In this document: piece after piece, positions 8,452 to 16,711 of the stretch | How positions within the stretch are numbered: the first letter of the stretch is position 1 | Layout: each line of letters opens with the position of its first letter | Assembly: GCA_024653205.1 (NCBI GenBank) | Contig: JANLFO010000022.1 | Span: forward strand, 1 to 35,440 | Direction: 5' to 3' | Origin: Clostridia bacterium | Lineage (GTDB): Bacteria > Bacillota > DSM-521 > Neomoorellales > SLTJ01 | Length of the DNA stretch: 35,440 bases | Notes under the pieces: generated by a model | Told to the model about the DNA's origin: nothing | What the model saw: only the letters and a program-made list of their open reading frames with translations | The model's database searches: none | Translations under genes and position numbers: made by a program

Positions 8452-11400
8452 TCAGGTGCTTTCTTCAACGACCGCCTCCAGATCCAACACTGCCTCCGCA
8501 AAGGCGGCGCGCTCTTGGGCCGTGAGGCTGAAGTACCCTCGGCGCTCGGCTTCGGCCAGGCGCCGGGCCAGCTCCAAGGTGGCAAAGCGATTATTCTCAG
8601 CCAGCCGGCGGCGCACTCCCGGATCCAGGATTAGGCGGTGAAGCGCCTCACGGAACACCCATTCCCCCACCTGGCCGGTGGTGGCCGCCAGGCCCACCAG
8701 GTACTGCACCCGGTCGGCCACCTTCTGGCCGCCGTGAAAGGGATGGGCCAGCATACCCTCGAGCCAGCGGGGGTTGAACAGGCGGGCCCTCACTGCCCGG
8801 TCTACGGCCAGGCCCGCCTCGGCCACCTCCGGGAGTTCTTCGCTGGTGTCCACCACCCACTGCCGGGGTCTGGCTCCGCGGTGCCGGGCCACGGCCCCGG
8901 AAAGGCCGCCGAAGAACTCGTAGTAGTGGTCCAGATCGGCGAACTCGTACTCCGCGCTGTGCCTCACCTGGGAAACCACTTCCACGGTTGCGGCAAGGGC
9001 GTCAAAGAGCTTCCGGTTCTCCGCGATCCGGCCCCGGTAGTGGCAGTAGGCCAAGGATCTCTCGTAGGCTTCCACCAACTCCTCCTCGTCCTGCCAGGCT
9101 CCGCTTTCCACCAGGGCCCGCACCGCGGTAGCGTACTCCCCCTCGCGGGGGCCGAAGATCCGGGCCCGGCTGAGCGCCCCGTGCTCTGCCCGGGCCTTTT
9201 GGCTGTGCAGGCGCACGTAGTTCATTTCCTCCGGCTCCGGCGCCTCGGCCGCCAGCTCCACCGCCCGGTTGATCAGCTCGACCTGTGGACCCAGCAGATC
9301 CCGGAAGATGCCGCAGATGGTAACCAGCACGTCGATGCGCGGCCGTCCCAATTCTGTCAGGGGAACGAGTTCCAGGTCCTTGAACCAGGGGTTGCCCTTG
9401 CGCACCAGGCGCACCCCCAAGTAGGCCAGGATCTGAGCGATCGTCTCCCCGCCGGTGCTCAGGGTCTCAAACCCCCACAGCACCAGGCCCACACTCTCCG
9501 GATAGCGGCCGTGGGCGGCCCGGAAGCGCTCCAGCACCGCAGCTACGGTTTCCTCGCCCCGGCGCCGGGCGGTTACCGTCGGTATAAGCCGGGGATCGAA
9601 CTCGTACATGTTGCGCCCCACGGGAAAGACCTCCGGGGAGCGCAAGGGGTCCCCGCCCAGGTTGGGAAGAAGGTAGCGACCGGCGAGCGCGGTGAGCAGG
9701 CCTTCGCTTTCACGGGAGCGGCCGAGGTTTTCCCGCACCCGGGCCAGGTACCGGGCAGTATCCGGCGGCAGGGCCTCCTCTTCCCCGGCCAGCCAGCGCC
9801 GCACCGCCCATCCGGCCTCTTCCTCCAGCGTCCTTAGCCGCTCGGGACGGCCCAGGCACTCCTCGTAGTTCCACCCTCTCCGACCGGCCAGCACCCGGAG
9901 CAGCGAGGGCACTTCCCGGTCAAAGCGCACCAGGCCAACCAGGTACTCGGCCAGATCCTCACCTTCAAGCTGCCGGTCCAGCACGTGCAGCCCCCGGGGG
10001 ATGAGCCGGCGCTTCAGCCGGTACAGGTAGAGTTCCAGTTCCTCCGGTGTCCGGACGGGGAGGGAGAGGTCCTTCGCCCGCGCCGCCAGGCGCTCCTCGA
10101 GTTGGCGGCGCTCCTGCTCGGGCGCCCGGCGCCACTCGCCCAGCAGATCCTCCAGTTCCAGGTAGTCGCCGTAGAGGCCGGAAGGAACCAGGGGCGGTGA
10201 GGCGTGGGAGACGGTAACGGCGTAGCTCCTGCGCTTGGCCAGCGTGGCCTCGGAGGGATTGCCCACCCAGTAGTAATACACGTGGGGCAGATCGCCCACC
10301 AGGATATCCGGGAAACAGCGCCGCGATACCGGGCCTTCCCGCCCGGGGGTGAACTCCAGAGTACCGTGGGTTCCCCAGTGGACGAGAGCGTGCGCCCCGA
10401 ACTCTTTAGCCAGCCACCAGTAGAAGGCCAGGTACTGGTGGTGCGGAGGCAGGTCCCGGTCGTGGTAGAGCTTATCCGGGGTTTCGTGCACCCCTCGCGA
10501 GGGCTGCACGCCCAGGAAAATGTTGCCCAGCACCACCCCGGGCAGGAGCAGTCTGTCCTGCCGCACCATCACCGTGCCCGGCGGCTTCCCCCAGTGCTTC
10601 TCGACTTCCGCCCGTAGGTCGGCCGGCAGTTCCTGGTACCAGCTTTGGTAGACCTCGACGGGCACACAAAGCTCCGGCTCCGGAGCGGGCCACTCCGGCC
10701 CGTTCACCACCCCACGCGGGATCAGGAATTCGGCCAGATCACCTTCCGGCACTTCCACCCCATACCCGGCGGCAGCCAGTTTTTCAAGAAACACTCGCAA
10801 GCTTCCCAGGGCGTCAAGGTATCCGGCGTTTCCCAAGCGGGCCTCTCCCGGAGGATAGTCGTACAGGATCAGCGCCAGCCGCTTCTCCGCGTTGGGCAGC
10901 CGCCTCAGGGCCAGCCACCGGCGCCCCCGTCCACATAGCCGCTCTATCCCTTCCGGCAGAGCCTGCGCCTCCTTGCCCTCACCTTCCAGGTACCCCTTCC
11001 CGAGAGTCGTGGCCAGGCCGCCGACGTAGACCGGGTCAATGCCCCCGTCCAACTCGGGCAGCACCACCCCCAGGGTGGTCTCCAGGGGGCTAAGCCGCAT
11101 CCCCTGCCACCACTCCCCTGTCTCCGTGGTGTAGGACCGGAACCCGATCAGCACCGGAACGCCCAGCTCGGAGAGGAGCTGGTGCGTGGGCTCGGGAGGG
11201 CCGCCGTAAGGGCCGCCGTGCAGGCAGAAGTACTGGAGGTTGACCACCAGGTTCACCGCCGGTCGTCCGGCCTCGAAGAAAAGGGAGCGCAGCGCGGTAA
11301 GGTTGTGCTCCACGCGGGAGAACACGGGAAGGAGGTTGACCTCGCCCCGCAGGGCTTCAATCAGGGCCCGGACCACCGGCAAACATTCCGCCTGGTGCGC

Positions 11401-12093
11401 CCCGGCGTAGAAGAGGATGCCCACCGTGGGCTTATCCGCCTCCCACCCTACGGCCTCCTGAAAAGACTTACGGTCCGTAAAGCACCTGTCTTCCGGCCAC
11501 CACAGGCCGTAATCCGGCCTCTTGCGCGGCGGCTCTACCTTTACCCGGGCGCCGAAGTACTCGCGCAGCAGGAACAGGAGCAGGTGGCGGAGGTTCTCCC
11601 TTCCCCCTTCGGCGTAGTACTCGCACGCCACAAGCCAGTTGCGCATGTGCCGGAGCTTCCCCACCGGAAGCACGGTACCCAGCCTCCGCGTCATGTCCAT
11701 GAACTTGCGGGCCTTCAGGTATGTCTCCAGGTCGAAGCGTCCCTCGCGCCGGGGCAGGTCCGCGCCGGAAAAGTTTCCCAGGCGGGTTAGGGCAAGCAGA
11801 TCGCGGCTGGCGCCCACCAGCACCACTATCTGAGCCGAGCTTCGGGGCAGGAGCCGAACCAGGTAGTCGGTCAGTTCGGTCTGCCCCATGATGGCCACCA
11901 GGATCAGGTCGGCGGCGGAAACCGCGGCCTCTACCTCTTCCCGGCGGAGCCGGCCCCGCTCCCAGTCGGAGAGGCAGAGCTTCTGAACGGTAAGCAGGGG
12001 ACCGTATTGAGAATGAATGTCGGCCAGCGCCGCCGAGAGTTCCCCGGTGCTCTCGATGGTGCTGAGCAACAAGAACCTGACCGGCCTCTCCAC
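8452..12093 (-). CDS. cobN: Cobaltochelatase large subunit CobN
   Basis: CobN is the large porphyrin-binding subunit of the ATP-dependent class I chelatase, placing cobalt into the corrin precursor (or another tetrapyrrole). The protein has 1213 residues, normal for CobN/BchH, and family blocks such as HWGTHGTLEFTPGREG, YEFDPRLIPT and VLWGFETLSTGGETIAQIL. A longer reading frame runs up to 12180, but that extension crosses two terminator hairpins. The GTG at 12093, behind AAAGGGG, is therefore the likely start and gives the normal N-terminus VERPVRFLLLSTIES. Expression is controlled by the cobalamin riboswitch just upstream. The absence of other chlorophyll genes argues against a BchH role. 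Confidence 0.93.
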   Translation of the reverse strand: MERPVRFLLLSTIESTGELSAALADIHSQYGPLLTVQKLCLSDWERGRLRREEVEAAVSAADLILVAIMGQTELTDYLVRLLPRSSAQIVVLVGASRDLLALTRLGNFSGADLPRREGRFDLETYLKARKFMDMTRRLGTVLPVGKLRHMRNWLVACEYYAEGGRENLRHLLLFLLREYFGARVKVEPPRKRPDYGLWWPEDRCFTDRKSFQEAVGWEADKPTVGILFYAGAHQAECLPVVRALIEALRGEVNLLPVFSRVEHNLTALRSLFFEAGRPAVNLVVNLQYFCLHGGPYGGPPEPTHQLLSELGVPVLIGFRSYTTETGEWWQGMRLSPLETTLGVVLPELDGGIDPVYVGGLATTLGKGYLEGEGKEAQALPEGIERLCGRGRRWLALRRLPNAEKRLALILYDYPPGEARLGNAGYLDALGSLRVFLEKLAAAGYGVEVPEGDLAEFLIPRGVVNGPEWPAPEPELCVPVEVYQSWYQELPADLRAEVEKHWGKPPGTVMVRQDRLLLPGVVLGNIFLGVQPSRGVHETPDKLYHDRDLPPHHQYLAFYWWLAKEFGAHALVHWGTHGTLEFTPGREGPVSRRCFPDILVGDLPHVYYYWVGNPSEATLAKRRSYAVTVSHASPPLVPSGLYGDYLELEDLLGEWRRAPEQERRQLEERLAARAKDLSLPVRTPEELELYLYRLKRRLIPRGLHVLDRQLEGEDLAEYLVGLVRFDREVPSLLRVLAGRRGWNYEECLGRPERLRTLEEEAGWAVRRWLAGEEEALPPDTARYLARVRENLGRSRESEGLLTALAGRYLLPNLGGDPLRSPEVFPVGRNMYEFDPRLIPTVTARRRGEETVAAVLERFRAAHGRYPESVGLVLWGFETLSTGGETIAQILAYLGVRLVRKGNPWFKDLELVPLTELGRPRIDVLVTICGIFRDLLGPQVELINRAVELAAEAPEPEEMNYVRLHSQKARAEHGALSRARIFGPREGEYATAVRALVESGAWQDEEELVEAYERSLAYCHYRGRIAENRKLFDALAATVEVVSQVRHSAEYEFADLDHYYEFFGGLSGAVARHRGARPRQWVVDTSEELPEVAEAGLAVDRAVRARLFNPRWLEGMLAHPFHGGQKVADRVQYLVGLAATTGQVGEWVFREALHRLILDPGVRRRLAENNRFATLELARRLAEAERRGYFSLTAQERAAFAEAVLDLEAVVEEST

Positions 12094-12118
12094 CCTTACC
12101 CGCCCCTTTCCCAGAATC

Positions 12119-12141
12119 AAAAACCCGACCCCACGGTCGGG
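12119..12141 (-). terminator. Intrinsic terminator of the cobN cobalamin riboswitch
   Basis: On the minus strand a 7-base-pair stem CCCGACC/GGTCGGG with loop GTGG is followed at once by TTTTT. It sits between the riboswitch aptamer and the cobN GTG start, the usual place for a transcription-terminating expression platform. When cobalamin is bound, it should stop transcription before cobN. Confidence 0.88.
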
Positions 12142-12145
12142 AAAG

Positions 12146-12176
12146 AAAAAAGGACCCTTCCCATCCGCGTGGGAAG
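12146..12176 (-). terminator. Second hairpin with T-run in the cobN leader
   Basis: On the minus strand CTTCCCA/TGGGAAG forms a 7-base-pair stem (12157-12176), followed after GGTCC by six Ts (12146-12151). It lies between the aptamer and the stronger terminator. The five-base gap before the Ts makes it a weaker terminator; it could instead be part of the switching structure. Confidence 0.6.
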
Positions 12177-12189
12177 CCAACGCCTCCGC

Positions 12190-12345
12190 GGGCAGGCAGG
12201 TCTCCTGGCTCGGGTTCGTCGGGCGCTCTACGCCTTCCCGGGTTTCCCCAGTGGCCTGCGGTAAAGGCCCTCCCCCTCACAGTGGCGGGACCGCGCCGGA
12301 TTTGCACCGGCTTCCCTAACACCTGCCCCGGCAGGTCTTACCCAG
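12190..12345 (-). promoter_or_regulatory. Cobalamin riboswitch 1 (upstream of cobN)
   Basis: On the minus strand the region reads through the family hallmarks: AGGGAAGCCGGTGCAAATCC, then GCGGTCCCGCCACTGTGA (GCCACTG at 12280-12286), and the 3' B12 box AGCCAGGAGACCTGCC (about 12192-12209). Binding of adenosylcobalamin is expected to favour the terminators downstream. It lies between the cbiC stop and cobN inside the cluster, and I see no convincing promoter in front of it. It therefore probably acts on read-through from the cbi genes, as a second checkpoint. Confidence 0.96.
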
Positions 12346-12415
12346 AGTTGAGCTGCTATGCCCCTTCCGTTACACCACCACCCTCCCTTTGCCGGTTTCG
12401 TCCCCCACAGGGTAT

Positions 12416-13048
12416 TCAGTCAGCTTTCCCGACCGCCAGGCGGAGCAGGGCGTTTACCGCCGCGGCAGCCACGGTGCTGCCACCCCGGCTTCCACGGACG
12501 GTGAGGTAGGGGATACCGCTCTCCCGCAGTGCCTCCTTGGCCTCGGCCGCTCCCACAAAGCCCACCGGGGTTCCCACCACTGCGGCCGGCCTGGCCCGGC
12601 CCTCCTGCCAGAGTTGCAGGAGCCGGAACAGCGCGGTAGGAGCGTTGCCGATCGCCACCAGGCCGCCCTGCATCAAGGGTGCCAGATAATCCATGGCCGC
12701 CATGGCCCGGGTGAGGCCTTGAGCCCGCGCCCGGGCGACTACCTCCGCCCGGGCGATGGCGCAGTGCACCCGCCCACCCAACTGGCGTAAGCGCCGCCTA
12801 TCTATCCCTGCCGCCACCATCTTCACGTCCACCACCACGTTGGCCCCGGTCCGAAGGCCTGCCAGTGCCCGGGCCACAAAATCCGGATGACAGTCGAAGA
12901 CCTCTTTCAGTCCGAGATCCCCGGAAGCGTGAAGCATCCGGGCCAGCACCTGTTTTTCCTCCCGAGGGCGATCTTCTTCTTCCAGGGCTCTGGCCACCGT
13001 TGCCAGGCTCCGAGCCTCGATGGCCGTCGGTTCCGCCAGAAAGGTCAA
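12416..13048 (-). CDS. cbiC: Cobalt-precorrin-8 methylmutase CbiC
   Basis: CbiC moves the methyl group from C-11 to C-12, giving cobyrinic acid, the last ring-forming step before amidation. The 210-residue length is exact for the family. Visible blocks are the putative catalytic histidine in MLHASGD (about His40), VVVDVKMVAAGID, and the C-terminal GTPVGFVGAAEAKEAL followed by PYLTVRGSRGGSTVAAAAVNALL. The start is a TTG that overlaps the cbiX stop as TTGA, with GGGAGG upstream; a longer frame exists, but it would run back into cbiX. The gap of about 70 bases to riboswitch 1 holds nothing else I can name. Confidence 0.93.
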   Translation of the reverse strand: MTFLAEPTAIEARSLATVARALEEEDRPREEKQVLARMLHASGDLGLKEVFDCHPDFVARALAGLRTGANVVVDVKMVAAGIDRRRLRQLGGRVHCAIARAEVVARARAQGLTRAMAAMDYLAPLMQGGLVAIGNAPTALFRLLQLWQEGRARPAAVVGTPVGFVGAAEAKEALRESGIPYLTVRGSRGGSTVAAAAVNALLRLAVGKAD

Positions 13049-13416
13049 CCCTCGCCCACCTCCCGAATCCGGTCCAGAACTATCTCGGTGATGCGCGGGT
13101 CGCTTCCCAGGCTGGCCGTGCACCGCAGTGGCAAACCCGGGTACTCCTGGCGCAACTCCTCAAGCTGCTCAGGAATATCCTTCCGCACATGCACACCGTC
13201 ATAAAGAAACAGCGGTACTACCACCACCTCCTGCGCGCCCCGCCTGAGGGCGGCAGCTACCGCTTCGGCCAGGGTGGGCCGACCGTGCGCCAGATACCCC
13301 ACCTCTACCACCCTCTGAGGAAAACGGCGTTCCACCTGGGCGGCCAGCTCCCCTACTCCTCGGTTGGCCTCCTCCCGGCGGCTGCCGTGCCCCAGGAGCA
13401 CAATTCCTTGTCTCAG
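13045..13416 (-). CDS. cbiX: Short sirohydrochlorin cobaltochelatase CbiX
   Basis: This is a small class II chelatase that inserts cobalt into sirohydrochlorin without ATP, the entry step of the anaerobic pathway. It has the chelatase motif LLGHGSR and a second histidine in FLYDGVHVRKDIP, the pair that binds metal. At about 123 residues it is the short homodimeric (CbiX-S) form. The start is notable: a CTG at 13416 overlaps the cobK stop as CTGA, sits the right distance behind GGAGG, and yields the family-like N-terminus LRQGIVLLGHGSR. The alternative is a GTG at 13401, which would clip that strand. It shares its product role with CobN encoded downstream. Confidence 0.9.
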   Translation of the reverse strand: MRQGIVLLGHGSRREEANRGVGELAAQVERRFPQRVVEVGYLAHGRPTLAEAVAAALRRGAQEVVVVPLFLYDGVHVRKDIPEQLEELRQEYPGLPLRCTASLGSDPRITEIVLDRIREVGEG

Positions 13417-14180
13417 GGGCTTTCACCTCCGCTCAGCCGTACGCAGGCCTTTAGGATCGCGGCTACGTCCTCTCCTTCTTCTTCCCGTGGCCGACGGATT
13501 ACCACCGCCCGGATCCCCTCCGACAGCGCGGCGGCCAGCTTTTCCTCCAGCCCCCCCGGCCGACCGCTCTCCTTGGTAACCAGTACCTGCGCCCCAAAGT
13601 GCCGTAGCATCGCCCGGTTGAGTTCTACCGAGAACGGGCCTTGGGCAGCCACGATGTCCCTGGGACCGATCCCCAGGGCCAAACAGTGCTCCAGCGAGCG
13701 CGGATCGGGCAGGATGCGCACCACCAGCCGTTTTCCCTTCAAGGCCGGGTGGCCGAGTATCTCACCCAGAAGCCGGGTACCCACGGCCAGGAAGACCGTA
13801 CTGCCTGCGGCCGCCGCCTCCGCCGCCTCGGCGGCGTTTCCCGCCACGGTGACCAGCGGGTGCTCCGGCAGAGGACACGTGGGGCGGAGATAGCGGAATA
13901 GGGGCAGACCGTAGGCGCGGCACACCGAGCGGGCCAGTTCCCGGATCTTCACGGCAAAGGGGTGGGTAGCATCTACCACCGCCCGGGGGTTAAGCTCCTC
14001 CACCAGCCGGTGCAAGTCGGCCTCGCCCAGGGGGCCCACCCGCACCCGGGAGGCACCGGCGGCCCTTGCCAGAACGGCGCCGTACTCGGTCACCGCGGTA
14101 GCCGCTACCTCCAGCCCCCGGTCGGCGAGGGCGCGGATCACCTCCCGGGCCTCGGTGGTCCCGGCGAGTACCAGGATCAT
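13413..14180 (-). CDS. cbiJ: Cobalt-precorrin-6A reductase CobK/CbiJ
   Basis: This enzyme reduces cobalt-precorrin-6A to 6B with a nicotinamide cofactor. The 255-residue protein begins MILVLAGTTEAREVIRALA, the usual N-terminal strand and turn, and carries VVDATHPFAVKI, which holds conserved substrate-pocket residues. The C-terminal part has VTKESGRPGGLEEKLAAA, also family-typical. The start is the ATG overlapping the cbiH stop as ATGA; a longer frame lacks similarity. Codon use and spacing match the neighbouring cbi genes. Confidence 0.93.
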   Translation of the reverse strand: MILVLAGTTEAREVIRALADRGLEVAATAVTEYGAVLARAAGASRVRVGPLGEADLHRLVEELNPRAVVDATHPFAVKIRELARSVCRAYGLPLFRYLRPTCPLPEHPLVTVAGNAAEAAEAAAAGSTVFLAVGTRLLGEILGHPALKGKRLVVRILPDPRSLEHCLALGIGPRDIVAAQGPFSVELNRAMLRHFGAQVLVTKESGRPGGLEEKLAAALSEGIRAVVIRRPREEEGEDVAAILKACVRLSGGESP

Positions 14181-14902
14181 AGCCGGTACCCCCGGGGCGT
14201 GACCATACGTCCCCCCAGAACCCGGGTCTGGCGGCTGCCCACGATTACCGTGGTCGCCATATCGATTGGCAGGTTGATGAACCCCTCCAAATCGGAAACC
14301 CACCACCGTTCCCCGCAACGAGCCGCGTTCTGCACCACCCCTACCGGGGTCTGAGGCTGCCGGTACTCCAGAAGAATCTGCCGAGCGCGCACGAGCTGCT
14401 CCTGTCGGCCGTGACTACGGGGGTTGTACAGGGCCAGCACCAGATCGGCCTTCGCCGCCAGGCGCAGCCGCTTTTCGATCACCTCCCAGGGGGTTAGCCG
14501 ATCGCTCAGGCTGATCACGGCAAAGTCGTGCCCCAAGGGGGCGCCCAGAACGGCTGCCGCCGCCAGGGCGGCGGTCATGCCGGGCACAATCTCTACCGGT
14601 AGCTCGGGTCCCTCCCGGGCGGCGAGCAGCTCCAGCACCAGAGAGGCCAGACCGTACACCCCCGGATCCCCGCCGCACACCAGGGCCACCCGCCGACCGG
14701 CTTCTGCCCGGCGAATGGCTTCCCGGCAGCGGGCCACCTCCTCGGTCATACCGGTGGCCACTACTTCCCGACCGGCAAGATAAGGCCCCAGGAACCCCAG
14801 GTAGGTGCGGTAACCCACAATCACCTCGGCTTCTTCCAGGGCCTGGCGGGCCGCAGGTGTGAGGTGACGCTCCGAACCCGGGCCCACTCCCACTACCGCC
14901 AG
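14177..14902 (-). CDS. cbiH: Cobalt-precorrin-3 C17-methyltransferase CbiH
   Basis: CbiH methylates C-17 and contracts the ring in the anaerobic pathway, using S-adenosylmethionine. It shows the precorrin methylase pattern: VVGVGPGSERHLTPAA near the start, ALVCGGDPGVYGLAS, EIVPGMTAALAAAAVLGAPLGHDFAVISLSD (split blocks) and ALYNPRSHGR. About 241 residues is normal. The start is uncertain. The conserved region begins at LAVVGVGPG, whose leucine is a CTG at 14902, a few bases before the cbiG stop. In-frame GTG or TTG codons upstream lie 80 or more bases inside cbiG. Either a CTG is used or the protein carries an unusual N-terminal extension. Confidence 0.9.
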   Translation of the reverse strand: MAVVGVGPGSERHLTPAARQALEEAEVIVGYRTYLGFLGPYLAGREVVATGMTEEVARCREAIRRAEAGRRVALVCGGDPGVYGLASLVLELLAAREGPELPVEIVPGMTAALAAAAVLGAPLGHDFAVISLSDRLTPWEVIEKRLRLAAKADLVLALYNPRSHGRQEQLVRARQILLEYRQPQTPVGVVQNAARCGERWWVSDLEGFINLPIDMATTVIVGSRQTRVLGGRMVTPRGYRL

Positions 14903-15963
14903 CCGGCCCGGGCCACGGCCACCGTCACTCCCCGGTAGGCGGTCTTGGGCCAGATCAGGCTTCCGCCCCCGGCTCCCAGCCTGGCACACGGCTCGCAAAC
15001 CCCTCCCACTCCTATTCTGGCCTGCACCCGCGCGGAACGGGCCAACTGGCCATCCTCACTCAGCATCCGGGCTACCTCTCTGCGGCCAAACACCAGTAGC
15101 GGGCACCGGAGCCGTGCCACGGCAGACACCAGCCCCGGCTCCTCCGCCTTAAGGTCCACCGTGGCCAGAGCCAGCAGGCTGCGGCGGCTGACGCCTGCGA
15201 ACCTGAGTGCACGGCCCACAGCGGCCAGCACGGTCCGGGCGGAAACCCCGCGACGACAACCCACGCCCACCACTACCGTGCGCGGTCGCCAAAACATCCA
15301 GTTGGGACCGAAATCGGGGAGGCGCCGGTCGGTCACCAGCACTCCTCCCTCCCACCCCTCCGGCCCCTCAAACTCCTCCAGCGGCCGCACCCGGCCCCGG
15401 CCCAGACGGTCTTCCAAGACGGATACCAGGGAGGGCTCGGCCCAGAAACCTACCCGGGCACCATCTGCCAGCCGGGCCGCCACCCGTGCCAGGCGCCGTT
15501 CCGGCGCCGGCACCAGCCCCAGGTCTCGCGCCACCACGTCCAGCGCCGGCAGGCCCCCAAGGTCGCCGGCCGTGGTGATGACCGCCTGACCGCCGATCAG
15601 GCGGGCGACCTCCCGCGCCAGATCGTTTGCACCGCCCAAATGCCCCGAAAGCAAACTGATTACATATCGTCCGTCCTCACCAACCACTACCACCGCGGGA
15701 TCGCAACGCTTGTCCCGCAAGTGCGGAGCAAGGCACCGGACGGCAATGCCGGTGGCCATGACCAACACCAACGCTTGCCGGGTGGTGAAGAGCTCGCCCA
15801 GAAAGGCGGTCAAGGCGCCTTTGCCCGCGCGCTTACCTGGGTTTGAGTGAGGCCACTCGGACCAAGGAAGATACACCTGCGCCTTTTTCCCAAGCCCGGC
15901 CCCGATCCTTTCCGCCAGTTCTCCTCCCCGTTTAGTCAAGGCCACTACCGCTATTTCGGACAT
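14893..15963 (-). CDS. cbiG: Cobalt-precorrin-5A hydrolase CbiG
   Basis: CbiG opens the delta-lactone of cobalt-precorrin-5A and releases acetaldehyde, a step specific to the anaerobic route. The 356-residue protein has both halves: an N-terminal domain with MATGIAVRCLAPHLRDKRCDP (split) and SLLSGHLGGANDLA, and a C-terminal CbiG_C/CobE-like domain starting near VVVGVGCRRGVSA. The start at 15963 has GGAGG upstream and lies 32 bases inside the end of cbiF. It is one of the best markers in the window for the oxygen-independent pathway. Confidence 0.93.
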   Translation of the reverse strand: MSEIAVVALTKRGGELAERIGAGLGKKAQVYLPWSEWPHSNPGKRAGKGALTAFLGELFTTRQALVLVMATGIAVRCLAPHLRDKRCDPAVVVVGEDGRYVISLLSGHLGGANDLAREVARLIGGQAVITTAGDLGGLPALDVVARDLGLVPAPERRLARVAARLADGARVGFWAEPSLVSVLEDRLGRGRVRPLEEFEGPEGWEGGVLVTDRRLPDFGPNWMFWRPRTVVVGVGCRRGVSARTVLAAVGRALRFAGVSRRSLLALATVDLKAEEPGLVSAVARLRCPLLVFGRREVARMLSEDGQLARSARVQARIGVGGVCEPCARLGAGGGSLIWPKTAYRGVTVAVARAGWR

Positions 15964-16711
15964 TGCTTCTCCTCCGATAACCGTGAGTAAAACCGGGATG
16001 GTATAGTAACGAACGTCCGCCTTGGCGCCGCAGAAACGGCCCCACCAGCAAGAGGGCACTACGGTCCAGGCCCGCCGCTCGGGCCCCGGCCACCACTTCC
16101 TCCAACTCTCCGCTCAGAACCCGCTGTTGCGGCCATGAGGCCCGGTACACCAGCGCCGCCGGGACCTCTTGCCCGTAGCCTCGGTGCAAGGCCTCGGCCG
16201 CCGTCTCCAGCCGGCTGGCACTCAGGAAAAGGCAGAGGCTGGCGCGGTGGTTGGCCAAAGCCTCCAACTCCTCTCGCGCCGGAACCGGTGTGCGTCCGGG
16301 TAGCCGGGTGAGGATTACCGTCTGGCTCACTCCCGGCTGAGTCAGCTCCGCTCCAAGCGCGGCCGCGGCGGCGGTAAAGGAGCTTACCCCGGGGACAATT
16401 TCGTAGTCCACCCCCCGCTTCTCCAGGGCCAGAATCTGCTCCTGCAGGGCCCCGTAAAGGGTGGGATCCCCGCTGTGCAGGCGCACTACCATTTTCCCGG
16501 CACTCGCTTCCCGCACCATCAGCTCTACTATCTCCTCCAGGGTCATGCCGGCGCTGTCGTAGCAGGCCGCCCGGGGAGCGTAGGTCAGAACGGCCGGGTT
16601 CACCAGAGATCCGGCATAAACCACAACCTCCGCCTGCTTCAGCAACCGCATTCCCCGCACGGTAATCAGTTCCGGGTCTCCGGGGCCCGCGCCTACAAAG
16701 TAAACCTTCAC
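15932..16711 (-). CDS. cbiF: Cobalt-precorrin-4 C11-methyltransferase CbiF
   Basis: CbiF adds a methyl group at C-11 of the contracting ring. The 259-residue protein follows the class III methylase plan: YFVGAGPGDPELITVRG at the N-terminus, VVYAGSLVNP, VRLHSGDPTLYGALQEQ and EIVPGVSSFTAAAA. The GTG start overlaps the cbiL stop as GTGA. The last ~30 residues, rich in arginine, extend beyond the conserved fold and overlap cbiG. Confidence 0.94.
   Translation of the reverse strand: MKVYFVGAGPGDPELITVRGMRLLKQAEVVVYAGSLVNPAVLTYAPRAACYDSAGMTLEEIVELMVREASAGKMVVRLHSGDPTLYGALQEQILALEKRGVDYEIVPGVSSFTAAAAALGAELTQPGVSQTVILTRLPGRTPVPAREELEALANHRASLCLFLSASRLETAAEALHRGYGQEVPAALVYRASWPQQRVLSGELEEVVAGARAAGLDRSALLLVGPFLRRQGGRSLLYHPGFTHGYRRRSNVRNSGSGLD

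Noticed and set aside
8452-12093. Magnesium chelatase (BchH) for bacteriochlorophyll
   Set aside because: No other bch or photosynthesis gene is present, and the gene is under cobalamin riboswitch control next to cbi genes, so CobN is the better call.
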